A DNA stretch of 64,000 nucleotides from Gadus chalcogrammus (lineage: Eukaryota > Chordata > Actinopteri > Gadiformes > Gadidae): positions 12,218,234-12,282,233 of the forward strand of contig NC_079414.1 in NCBI RefSeq assembly GCF_026213295.1. The letters run 5' to 3'. This document shows, piece after piece, positions 35,179 through 46,500 of the stretch; positions within the stretch are counted from its first letter, which is position 1; every line of letters starts with the position of its first letter. The notes under the pieces are model-generated. The model was given only the letters and a program-made list of their open reading frames with translations. It made no database searches and was not told the DNA's origin. The translations under genes were made by a program, and so were the position numbers.

Positions 35179-35194
35179 ACTACATTTCCCATCA
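35179..35194 (+). promoter_or_regulatory. ZNF143/THAP11-type promoter motif (ACTACATTTCCCATCA)
   Basis: ACTACATTTCCCATCA closely matches the ACTACAnnTCCCA motif found at many vertebrate housekeeping promoters. It sits just upstream of a splice donor and starts the ANKRD49 unit, by inference. A second GTAGTTTGTA-type inverse motif lies near 35133. Confidence 0.55.
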
Positions 35195-35199
35195 GTCTA

Positions 35200-35258
35200 G
35201 CGAAGGCGAGCGTCATCCACGGAGGGGAACCGTGGTTTGTTTTGAAATCGAATATCAG
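35200..35258 (+). other. ANKRD49: Probable 5' untranslated exon of ANKRD49
   Basis: A non-coding stretch ending ATATCAG followed by GTAAAT. It lies downstream of the promoter motif and in the right orientation for the coding exon at 40540, whose acceptor is CATCTATAG. The 5' end was not determined. Supported only by context. Confidence 0.45.
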
Positions 35259-36135
35259 GTAAATTCGTTTAAATTGGTTGGGTAGTTGGTTACAATATCA
35301 TCTGTTTATGCAATTAACTTAGTCTTATATAGTGCATTTACTGGTAGTGACTGCAATAGCGTACCGGTAGCAGCTGACTTGGCAACAACATAGGCAATGC
35401 ACTAGCATCGTACGTGTGGGTGAAGTAACGTTACAGTATCATTTAATGTCCATTTCCTAACTTATGGTTAGCAAACCAAAAATTAAGATATATCAAACTT
35501 TATTTCGATGTATATTCTGACATTCCTTGATCAGTAAATGTCGTGCAACTCATAGAGTAAGGCTCCTCTCTGCTTACACAGTCTACCCCCTCAATAAAGT
35601 ACTGTGGGGTATTCCACGAACGGAGGTTTAACAAACACAGTTAACGCTGAACTCTAGGTTGATTGAACCTGTGCCTACTAAACCAGAGCTGTCGGTTCCA
35701 CCGCACGGGTTATGCATTAGTTCAATCAACACGGGGTTGGTTAAAGGTTGGGTATGGAATTCGCTTTTTTGGCCATTTTTGCAGAATTACTTGAAATCCT
35801 TATCATAACCCACTTAAAGCCACTGAGTTAGAAGTACTGACATGAAAATTAAACAAGTAAATCATCTGTGGAACGGGCAGGGCTCGAAAAACTCCAGCCA
35901 ATGATTTCCAGAGCCACCGATTTGCATTGGACAGTAAGTACGTCAATCAAACGGTCGTACTGCACTCCCCCGCGCCCCGCGCGCGACCCCTTCGTGCAGT
36001 ACTCGTGACCCAGAGCAAGCTCCTGTTTGTTGTTATCCTGCGGTAGCTACTGGAACTAGTTAATCCACATTTGGACCTAGCAGTAGAAGACAATTTCCAT
36101 GGCAGACAAGACGCCACCATCCCCATGTTGTTTTT

Positions 36136-37204
36136 ATGGAGTTGGATTCATGCCAAAACCCCGCACACACGCAAAACGTGTTTTGCTCACACATAACGAT
36201 TCACACGCACACAAAACGTGTTTTACTCACGCAAAATGATTCACACACACGCTCAGTGTGGTTTGCAAATACAAAACATCATTCACAAACTAAAGCATTT
36301 TGCTTCAGAAACAAATACAGTATGTTTTACACAAAGTACAAAAAAAATCCTTCAAGTACACAAAACAATTCTACAAGTACGGAACACGAAAGATGCGCGT
36401 GGATCGGAATGCATTTGCGCACGGATCGGATTGCATTTGCGTGAGGAACAGCAAGGCGGAAAATTAGTGCCAAAAGTCACGTGACAAATAAATGTCCTGT
36501 TATTCACACTACACAACAGCAGGTGGCGGTGTTGAGTCAGTTTAAGGACACCAGGACGATCTTTTTTCTCCCCAAAATCTTTATTTGATGCCGGCCAAAC
36601 GTGTGTGGATTCAACTCCATACTATGCGACTTGCCGCCCCTTTGTCATGGAATCGTACGACACGGAGAAAAGCTAGTTTGGGAGATTAAATTGAACAAAA
36701 TGAGCGGCCAACAGGTGAGTCCAATGGAAGTGTCGCCACTCTGTTTTGGAATCAAATAAAGATTTTGGGGAGAAAAAAGATCGTCCTGGCGGCCTTAAAC
36801 TGACTCAACACCGCCACCTGCTGTTGTGTAGTGTGAATAACAGGACATTTATTTGTCACGTGACTTTTGGCACTAATTTTCCGCCTTGCTGTTCCTCACG
36901 CAAATGCAATCCGATCCGTGCGCAAATGCATTCCGATCCACGCGCAGCTTTCGTGTTCCGTACTTGTAGAATTGTTTTGTGTACTTGAAGGATTTTTTTT
37001 GTACTTTGTGTAAAACATACTGTATTTGTTTCTGAAGCAAAATGCTTTAGTTTGTGAATGATGTTTTGTATTTGCAAACCACACTGAGCGTGTGTGTGAA
37101 TCATTTTGCGTGAGTAAAACACGTTTTGTGTGCGTGTGAATCGTTTTGCGTGAGCAAAACACGTTTTGCGTGTGTGCGGGGTTTTGGCATGAATCTAACT
37201 CCAT
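36136..37204. mobile_element. Near-perfect foldback element inside H4
   Basis: Two 454-bp arms (36136-36589 and 36751-37204) are inverted copies with only a handful of mismatches, around a 161-bp loop. The ends begin ATGGAGTT(G/A)GATTCATGCC. Flanks ATGTTGTTTTT and ATGTTTTTTC may be an imperfect 9-10 bp target duplication. No coding capacity; reading frames in the arms are mirror images of each other. Confidence 0.88.
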
Positions 37205-37467
37205 ATGTTTTTTCAATGTTGCCATTTTGTTTAACGAAAACCTACGCTAACCTGGCTCGCTCTCGCGCATCTGTGTTCGCGCTCGTGCATGATTGCGCGT
37301 CCAGGTACTTGGAATGGGTGGAGTCAGAGTCAGCGTTGAAGGAGAGGGGGTAGGACCATTTGAGTTGTGTATTTTCAAAATCTGCTGGCGTTTCGCAAAT
37401 CCCATACCCAACCTTTAACTCAGGGTTGTGCGCGTCCACGCCAAACCTATAAAGACGCGATGTATGG

Positions 37468-38300
37468 ATCATGGAAACCCTGATCGAAATGGCGAAACGG
37501 GCCGCTTATTTCAATGAAATGGAACTCCAGGTTCATTTCCAAGAAAGGGGAATGCTAAAACCTCTGTAACCCAGAGAACCAAAGCCTGGCAGCGGATCGC
37601 TGACCGCGTAAATGCGTTAGTTAGGCTACATGTCCAAAGCATGATCCTTAATATTTGAGGCATGAATCTATTAATATCCCAGTGAAGCATTCCCGTTCCT
37701 ACCACATAACCCTTTTCTTCTAAAAAATATGTACTCCGATGGCTCCCAAGCGGTCAGCGGATCAAGTAAAAATAAAGTATAAAAACATACAAACTGGTAT
37801 TTTCCCACCATCGTATTGGTATATTTTGTCAGTCCAGCATTTAAATTGTCATACCATATTTTTCACTCCTGCATTTAAATAAGCTCTCTTTTTTTTAAGC
37901 CAATCGTAAATACGGCGACAGTCGGCAGACAGGATCTGGCCCTCAAATTGTCTTGACCTCGGTGGAGGAGCTGGCAATAGACATAAATTCAGGGCGCCCT
38001 GGCATGGAGGGGGTACCTGGAGGTACCTCCTCAGAGAGTCAGGGGCCATGTGAGGGTACCCCACTGGTTGAATGTAGGTTTTTCTGTTTTTCTTGTATTT
38101 TAGATTTTGTTTGTCTTCGAAGTAACACATGCAAACCGTGTGCGTGCCACAACGCAAATGTTCCAAATGTATTTTTTTTGGTAACCGGGTAGAAAACCTA
38201 AAAGTGACAATTCATGAACTTCACAGATCAAGATGGATTAGTGCTTGTATGGAGCCGCCGGCTACGATCGAACATTCTCCAGTGGATGCAAGTCCGTTAG
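37468..38300 (+). pseudogene. Harbinger Myb-like gene remnants (H4 copy)
   Basis: Scattered exon matches to the H1/H3 gene: AYFNEMELQVHFQE and TQRTKAWQRIADRVNA (37500-37617), SADQVKIKYKN (37757-37790), and VEELAIDINSGRPGMEGVPG with GGTSSESQGP (37960-38050). Several frame breaks separate them, so it is non-functional. Confidence 0.6.
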
Positions 38301-38429
38301 GACTATTTTATACTTTCTGTTGTAAGCACCTTTCGGCATAGTACCAATATTGCTCTTTGTATGATAGGTGGCCAATGAAAATCTTGGTCCGGGCGTGGAT
38401 GGGTCATCTGAAAGGACTGAGATGTGCTC

Positions 38430-38640
38430 AGCATCTCCAACATTACAGATAAAACTACAATTTGCAAAAAACTGAGGGCTACGCAAATAGTCTGGAGTGA
38501 ACTGAGGTCAGGTCCTCGATTGGTAGTGTTGGCTATGTAAGGCTGGAGAAGGCTATTTAAATATATTAATGATTTGCGTGTGAATCTATTGCTCTCCAGC
38601 AAAAAGTCATCCAGATATGCCAAGATGTCGAGCTGTGGTC
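38430..38640 (-). pseudogene. Harbinger transposase N-terminal exon (H4 copy)
   Basis: Minus strand, reading YLDDFLLESNRFTRKSLIYL, NSLLQPYIANTTNRG, LSSLQTICVALSF, then in another frame FANCSFICNVGDAEHIS. This resembles the N-terminal region of fish Harbinger transposases (LLxxRYRFSxxSIxYL...ALSSxQTxCxALRFFA). One frame break is present and no DDE core remains. Confidence 0.65.
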
Positions 38641-39296
38641 TTATTAATCACTCCCGGTGGATTGCATTGAAAACATGAAATCTGCCGTGAACGCGGGTTT
38701 AAATACCCAAAACCGGGTTATGTTCCAAACTTAACCTGCGCAAAACCTGCTCAGACCAGGTTTGATTCAGAGCATATGTTTCTATAGTAACTAACATACC
38801 GTTTTCATTTTGGAACGGAAAACCTAGGGTTACCGCAAACCCTGGGTTAACTTAACCGGTTATGTGATGAAACCGGCTTTGTGGAATACCCCACAGCTCT
38901 TATCCATAGTATATACAGACATGATGAGTATATTAATGTACGGCTTGACCTGGTCTGAGCCTCACTCAGTTGTGTTTCCCATTTAAGAGATTGGTCGCTG
39001 CTGTGTATGCTCAGCTATAGGGAACCGCCCATATGTAGAGTGTTCTGATTCCTTAACGCGATTACATACATCCCCTAGGTATCCATATATTTAATTCCCT
39101 AGTTCATGTATTCCACATCCTCTCGTCCATGTCCCAAGACTCCCCAGGGCTACCACTTATTATATAATTAGGTTATTGCAATGGGAATAAATTTGTCATT
39201 TTCCCATTCGGTTCTGATCAATCTATTCCTCCGACCAGAAGGGAGTGGCACTCAAAGTGGATCGGATATATCCATCCAGACCAGGTCTGCCTTCTT

Positions 39297-39422
39297 AAGG
39301 TACGGCCAAACCAACCGCGTTACTCGCGTTTGGGGCGTCGAAAATCGGCATTTTTGCATAGGGTACCATTGGTATAGGCGCGTAGACGCGTTGCACGCGT
39401 TGAAGCGTCGCGTGACGCGTAA
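39297..39422 (+). mobile_element. PIF/Harbinger-like MITE fragment (CGGCCACACCAACC family)
   Basis: Starts AGGTACGGCCAAACCAACCG directly after TTA and contains GCGTTACTCGCG, GCATAGGGTACCAT and ACGCGTTGAAGCG. Closely related to 40112-40215. Confidence 0.7.
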
Positions 39423-39657
39423 AGGCCGATCCATACCTCCGGATACGGACAGTTTCGTCCGGTCCCGGAGGTGTTTCGTGGGAACAATAACAATAAACAA
39501 TAAAATAAAAATGTCAGGTATATAGTATAATATAAGTATATACAAATACAATATATATATATATATAGATGGATGGATGGATAGATGGATAGATAGATAG
39601 GACGAAACACCTCCGGGACCGGACGAAACTGTCCGTATCCGGAGGTATGGATCGGCC
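39423..39657. repeat. Perfect 56-bp inverted repeat around AT-rich loop
   Basis: 39423-39480 (GGCCGATCCATACCTCCGGA... GGTGTTTCGT) recurs exactly inverted at 39601-39657. The loop holds an AT-rich tract and a GATG/GATA microsatellite (39567-39600). Confidence 0.85.
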
Positions 39658-40111
39658 TGTACGCCTCGTTTCCACATACGTACATTCTCGTATGCGATCC
39701 AATGCGTAGCGATGCGTCGACTATGTAACGGCCCTTAGTCAACACGGTCAAACAGGTGTTACAGAGCAGCTGCTGCTGTTTCCCCAGGGATTATACCAAA
39801 GGTCTTTCCAATTTTTCCGAATTTGTTCTTGTTAGTATATTTCGAATGTCCATTCCAGCATATGTAAAAACATACAAAGGATGCCCTCAATAAAAGCTTT
39901 GAGAGAGTGGTAATCAACGTGAAAGATTTTCAGCTTGCTAAGAAAATAAGGACGATGTTTGCCCCTCTTATTTCTAAGACCTCTTATAAATCAAATAAGC
40001 GCCCAGAAGAGATGTCCCAGGTGATCATACATTTCATGCACACATTCACACACCAATGGAGGAATCAACCATGCAAGGAAGCAGCCAGCTTGTCAGGAAC
40101 AGTTACTGTTA

Positions 40112-40215
40112 AGGTGCGGCCACACCAACCGCGTTACTCGCGTTGAAAATCGTAATTTTTGCATAGGGAACCATATGTCTAGGCGCGTTACACGCGTTGA
40201 AGCGTTGCGTGTCTT
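40112..40215 (+). mobile_element. PIF/Harbinger-like MITE fragment, second copy
   Basis: AGGTGCGGCCACACCAACCG follows TTA, then GCGTTACTCGCGTTGAAAAT and ACGCGTTGAAGCGTTGCGTG. Cut by a SINE at its right side. Confidence 0.7.
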
Positions 40216-40322
40216 GCTTAGGGACACCTTGACACTCAGCTAGGAGGTGCAAGGGAACAAACTAGCAACCTTCTAGTTTCAAAGCAACCCGCTCTACCTC
40301 CTGAGCTAAGCCTCCAGCTTAG
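40216..40322 (-). mobile_element. tRNA-derived SINE fragment
   Basis: The minus strand reads GGCTTAGCTCAGGAGGTAGA (A box), GAAGGTTGCTAGTTTG (degenerate B box) and GAGTGTCAAGGTGTCCCTAA, the tRNA-like head and adjoining core common in fish SINEs. Confidence 0.7.
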
Positions 40323-40378
40323 GTCACTTGCTCAACTCATTATTTACTTCATGGTCCTCTTTTTAAATAACGAATGTT

Positions 40379-40509
<131 letters not shown>

Positions 40510-40565
40510 AATTTGCATAACTCCTCCACCCATCTATAGGGTTATAACGCAGAAACGCAGCCGGA

Positions 40566-43500
40566 ATGGACTTCCCCGAGGACTTCAACCAGCTGGAGCT
40601 TCTGAAGACCCATGGACACCTGATCCCCCGTGGGGCCAGCAGCCTCTGGACCGGGGAGGGTGTCGCCGGGGAGGAAGAGGAGGAGGAGGAGGAAGAGGAG
40701 GAGGAGGAGGAGACTGAGCAGTGGCTCTGTCAGAAGGAGAATTCGCTCCAGGACCGCCCTGAGGAGCTCATGCTCTGGGCAGCGGAGAAGAACCGGGTGA
40801 GTGTGTGTTTTCTTTTCTTTTGAATGGGAACGGTCACGCTCAGCTAGTTTGTAACATGCGAGAGTACTGCTTCATATGCGTCTGCAGTATCACTGTAGCA
40901 CTGTTAACACGAAAAGGTGCTTGTGCTTTTCTCAAATTCGAAAAAAAACTGAAAAACACAAATCCTGGACCAGGAATGTCCATGGACCAACATCTCTACG
41001 AACAGTCTGTTTGAGGGATGCTCCAATCTATCGGCCTCCGATCATTATTGGCAGATATTAGTTTTAGGGATCGAACGATATGGATTTTTTAGCACCGATA
41101 CTGATTTTCTTTCATCAGCCTTATCCGATGACCGATACGCTGACACCGATTTTCTTGAGCCGATATTTGGAGCCGATATTACATGGGAAATCAAGAGTTC
41201 TCTCGAGGGCATAATTTGAATATGCTCAGCGAGCCACTCTGGGAACGAGCAATATACTCACTCCCCGATTTTTTAGAGTACCTCCCTTTGCCAAGTCGTA
41301 GCTAAGGTCTGTCCTATTTACTGGAGGAGTGAACAACTTTTCCGTTGCATAAGATATGGCTTCTGATTAACTTTATATTTGTATTGTAAAACGCATGAAA
41401 ATATATAAATGAAAAGTCTTAATTTATTTTCTTTGGCAAGTGACCATGGTATAAGTGGGATAATGCCCTTCGTGGTGTTCATAATCAGGAATTAATTGAC
41501 TTTGCGGGGGCAACGGTCCTCCGCTGCTCGTCGGGAGGTTCTAAGGCCTCCGTGTCGTCCATTAATTCCTCATGATGGAGACCTTGTCGGGCGTTATCCC
41601 TTACATATGTTATCAAGGCACATTTTAATGCTTAATATCGTTTCCAGCTTATCTGTTGGTCGAACACACGGGCGGGTGAGTTTGTCGGAGGCTGCTCTCA
41701 TTTTTGCCCAACGCTCCCTGTTCGCAATGCTCTACCAGAAACAAGCTTTCCTCTTTTTCTACGGCCTGAATAGATTCTCGTCTTGATTTGTGGATTGCTT
41801 GCACTAGTTTTGGTGGATTTAGGAAGCATGCTCTGGTAACACGGAGCTATTCCTTGTTCTTCACATGGGCTTGAGACTTTAAGTGGTAATCACGCATATT
41901 TTTACAGGTCCAATCCAAGTCGTGCAGACAAGAAGTTATTATATTTTTGTGAAATTTAGGTTGAAGGTTTGTTCCTGATATTTTTTGTTACTGCCTGCCA
42001 ATTTCCCAGAGTTTATTTTCGAAATTCTTGATGATGTATTATTACCATTGTGGGAGGCCTAAATAGGTATATTTTTGGCTTTGATAAAGTTGTGTGTGAG
42101 GGTCAGACGTTTTATGCCCTTTAGTTGAAGGCCTATATATTTAGGTTCATTTTCTGTTCTCTGGTTTTTCGAAAGTTCTGTTAAATGAGTTGAATTAAAA
42201 AGAGTGGCTCATTTTAATAAAACTAATATGAGAAAAACGTCATAAATAAAAGCAGTTATGGCCTATCCAACATATCTCAAGGTTAAATAAAATGGCATGA
42301 AGTACAATAATGGCACAAATGAGGTTGAGAGTAAAAAGTAAAAATAGGGGTACCGTGGATGGAGTTATTTATTTAGGGGTTCCGTGAGACAGAAAAGTTG
42401 GAGAATCACTGACGTAGAGACCTATTACATACCCAGACACAGAACAGCTCTGACACAGCAGTCATAAGCATCAGCCTTTCAGCTTGTATTGGAATGGACG
42501 GCTACTACTATTCTTATTGAAATACAATATACTTTTTAAAATACTGAACTGAGACTTCCAACTTTTTCTGACTAAAAGTTCCCATGGCATGCTACTTTAT
42601 GTATGCTTTTATATAGGTGTTAGTGGGCCCCTAATTCAGTATTTGAAGTCATTAAAGAAATTCAGCATGGGTGCCGAATTACAGCCACTACGAGCCAGTC
42701 CCACAATGGGCTTTCCACAAACATGTTGTTTCTGTCCCTGTATCTTTAAATGCTAATGAGGAGGAGAGGGGCGGGTCAAGGTGGAGGGTGGGGATGGGGC
42801 CCTGACTAGCTTGCTGCCATGGCACCATGCACTTGTGTTTACAGTGGATGTATCGCACTGGCTCAGATTCATTCATTCATACGGAGGCCCACACATCTTT
42901 TGGCCGTGTTCTTTAAATATTTTAAATATTAACCCTCTGGGTGCTCCGGCGGGAGTCCTGGAGCTCTATGTCTAAATAATCTAATTTATTACACAGCTCT
43001 TCTCAATGCTGTGGAACGCTCCATTCACTTGCATGGGCCTTTCCGACCTCTGGCGGTGAATTATTTTTTAATAATGACCGTTGCTCAGCATATAATGACC
43101 GCTGTAAAAGAAAGTCAAGTTTTTGCCTCTGATTCACATCTTTCGTTTCACTCCGCAAGTAGTCCGGTAACTTATCAACCCCAGCGTGTTCGGTTGATCC
43201 AGATTGAACCACGACATGTAGGAGAAACGGATTGTTTCTCTCTCCCTTTCTCCTCCATGTCGCAGTCCACGTCAATCTGAATCAGATAGACGTGCATCCT
43301 AAAATGAAATCTGAACGTGACAACGCATTAAGTGGGCACAACTTCGGTGACATAGCCCTCTATTCTTGAATCTTCCGAATTACTTGCCTGCATTATACTT
43401 TCTACGAGATCGACAACTTCTAGACCTTTTTCTGTAAACTCGTCAATTATCATGGAGGTTGCAGCTAATACAATGGCCTTTCTTGTCGCCATTTGTTTGT

Positions 43501-46500
43501 TTACAGTTTGTTTACTGTTTAAAAAAAACATTCAGAACAGTGTCTAAAAATCTTTCAAATTCTATTGTTTAAAGTTAACGCGCTCGCTGCGAACGTTCGC
43601 CTATGTTCGCCGATTCTGAATGCACCTCTGCTTATAGTGTGGTGACGTCACCTCGCTCGAGTCAAAGGTGGCTTTAATGAAAGCTGAACCTTTCCATTCA
43701 TACTTTCAACTCTTTAACTCTGTATGAACTCTTTTTGAACTCTGTTCGAACTCCATTCAACCCTTGAATAGTTAAAAATCGTTTAAAGAGACACTGTGTA
43801 GAAATGTCTCCCATCTTGTGGTACAATTGTGTTTTTCAATCAAACTAATAGTGCTCTGGAGCACCTCACTTGATCAAATGTGCGTTGGATTCTGGATTCA
43901 ACTATGGTAGGCGGTATGGGCCAAGATTCTTTGACAACATGACACGTTTTTTGAATTTGCCGGTCACGTTGCCTTTTTAATTCCCTTTTTCGCTTTTTTG
44001 GTAACGAGGATTCCTTCTCCTGAGGCGTGGTATAAGTATGATCTTGCATTATGAACGAAAGTGCAATGCAGAAATTGTCCGGGGCAGTGACAAGCCCGTG
44101 TCGCTGAGCTCCTTCTACGTTTCCGTTATGCTTGCTTTGAGCGGAAACGCGATCAGCCTTAGCTAGCACCACGTAGTGCCTTATGTCCCTCTCAGCCATT
44201 ATAGTTTTTCATAGATTGAGAGACATTGAAGCCTTCTTAGGACTTACCCGTTCAATGTAAATACAGATAAGAAATTCAGATTAGTTGATTGATTTGAGCT
44301 AATACATTACTTAAAACGCTACAAAGTGTCCTTTTAAAACCAGCAATTAAGTGCCAGCCTAGGCCTTTACAGCCGGTAACACACAATGTCTTCTGAAATT
44401 GCCTTTGTCATTAGTATCGATCTACTTTCAGCTGCTGAGGTTCAGAACAAATTCTCCTACAAGTTCAACTGGTGAGGTGCAAACGCATTCACATACCAGT
44501 TCAACTGGTGAGGTTCAGAACACATTCACCTACCAGTTCAACTGGTGAGACACATAACACATTCACCTACCGGTTAAACTGGTGAGATACAGAACACAGT
44601 CACCTACCGGTTCAACTGGTGAGGTTATGAACACAATCGTACAGGAGGGCCAACCGCAATGATCACAAAAGGCTTTATAGCCTCGTTTAAAAAAAAAAAA
44701 TGTTATAAAATGTAATATAAGCATGTTGAAATGGTTCTTATAATATGCACAATATAGTTTCCCAAAAGCAATTTTTTCGCCCCCCCTTTTTATTAAGCTG
44801 ACGGCGTTGAGCGACTCGCATGATGAGGTTTGGAAGAACGATGACTCTATATTTAAAACCGCACTGTGCAAAACTTTCTCTAGGTTCCAAATAATTAGAG
44901 GTTACAGGTGTAAACGAGAGCCATAACCCCAGGCATACACTCCACATTAAGATGTTTATTAGTGATCGGTTATGCAGCCATGGCCTCCAGACTATATATT
45001 TTAAATCAGGACCTTCTCATCATGTTGACTGCAGGGTTGGGATATTTCTATTTAATTTAATGAATTGTATATAGCAGTAAGCATAATATGAATAACGATT
45101 GAGGTGAAAAAGTCCAGAGAGAGGGATTATTTATATTTCCCCTTCTAATATTTGTGTTTCATTAAGCATCATGAGCATGACATTTTAACATTGGTTTCAA
45201 GGACATAAAAAATGTGTGCCAGGTGCCTGCATGGGTGTTTGTGTGCGTGTGTATGTGTGCCTGGGTCAATGACAAATAAACCCAAGTTGGGGTTGTGTAC
45301 ACATCACATCACATACATTTCTAGGTTACATACAATACTCGATGATATCCACATTCTATAAAACATTGCAAGTCAAGTGTAATGTTACACATTTGTCAGG
45401 TGTATGAGTAAATGGTGCAACAGACTGATCTCTGCAGTTCAGGATAGAGACTTGTGTTCGATGCCCATGGTTCTACACTGCATCTCACACTCTCTCTTAT
45501 TGCCTCCTCTCTCTCCATCCCCGTTCCTCTCTCTCTCTTTCTCCCTCCTCTGTCTTTTTCCTCCACCTCTCGCTCTCTTACTCCCTTCTCTCTCTCCTCT
45601 TCCCCCTTCCCTCCCTCTCCTACTCCCTTCTCCCTCTCTTACTCCCTTCTCTCTCTCCTCTTCCCCCTTCCCTCCCTCTCCTACTCCCTTCTCCCTCTCT
45701 TCCTCCCTCCTCCCTCTCTTACTCCCTTCTCTCTATCCAACCCCTCCTCTCTCTCTCTCTCTCCCCCCCTCTTCTCCCTCTCTTCCTCCCTCCTCCCTCT
45801 CTTACTCCCTTCTCTCTATCCGACCCCTCCTCTCTCTCTCTCTCTCTCCCCCCCTCTTCTCCCACTCTTCCTCCCTTCCTCCCTCTCTTATTTGATTCTC
45901 TCTCCCCCACCCCTTCTCGCTCTCTCTCTCCCTCCTCCACCCCTCCCTTGCTCCATCCTTCCTCCGCTCTCTCTCCCCCTCCCACTCTTTCTCTCCCCGT
46001 CAGCTGTCGACCCTCCGCTCCCTCCTCGCCGCCGACCCGTCGCTGGTACGTTGCCGTGACGCCGACGGCTACACGCCGCTGCACCGCGCGGCGTACGGGG
46101 GCCACGTGGAGGCCGCCGCCGCCCTGCTGGCCGCGGGGGCAGAGGTGGAAGGCCGCACGGCCGACGGCTGGACGCCGCTGCACAGCGCCTGCCGCTGGGG
46201 CTGCGTCGCCGTGGCAACCCTGCTGCTCCGGGGCGCGGGCGCTGACGTCAACGCGCGCACGGCGGGGGGGCTGACCCCGCTGCACCTGGCGGCCGCCCAC
46301 GTCAGCCAGCCCCCCGTGGACTCGGCCCGCACGCTGGAGCTGCTGCTGGCCCAGCGCCGCCTGCGGCCGGAGCTCCGCAGCGGCAACGGGGAGACGGCCG
46401 CCCAGATGGCGCGGCGCAGCGGGCCCCACTACTTCCTGTTCGAGATGGCGGAGGATTGCGTGAACGTGGCCGCGCCACCTTCCCTTCCCCCCACCCCCGC

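Larger units (their letters stand above)
35603..38895. mobile_element. Harbinger element H4 (decayed) in ANKRD49 intron 1
   Basis: The inverted ends TGTGGGGTATTCCAC (35603) and GTGGAATACCCCACA (ending 38895) are exact. It contains decayed Myb-like exons (plus, 37450-38300), a transposase N-terminal exon (minus, about 38640-38430) and a foldback insertion at 36136-37204. No clean 3-bp target duplication was found. Confidence 0.8.

Noticed and set aside
36136..37225. Mirror-image 88-109 aa frames in the foldback arms
   Set aside because: Same inverted repeat read twice; no domain, no start context.
45404..45475. tRNA-like segment with GTGTTCGATGCCC
   Set aside because: Only a B-box-like motif is convincing; no cloverleaf or SINE tail could be traced.
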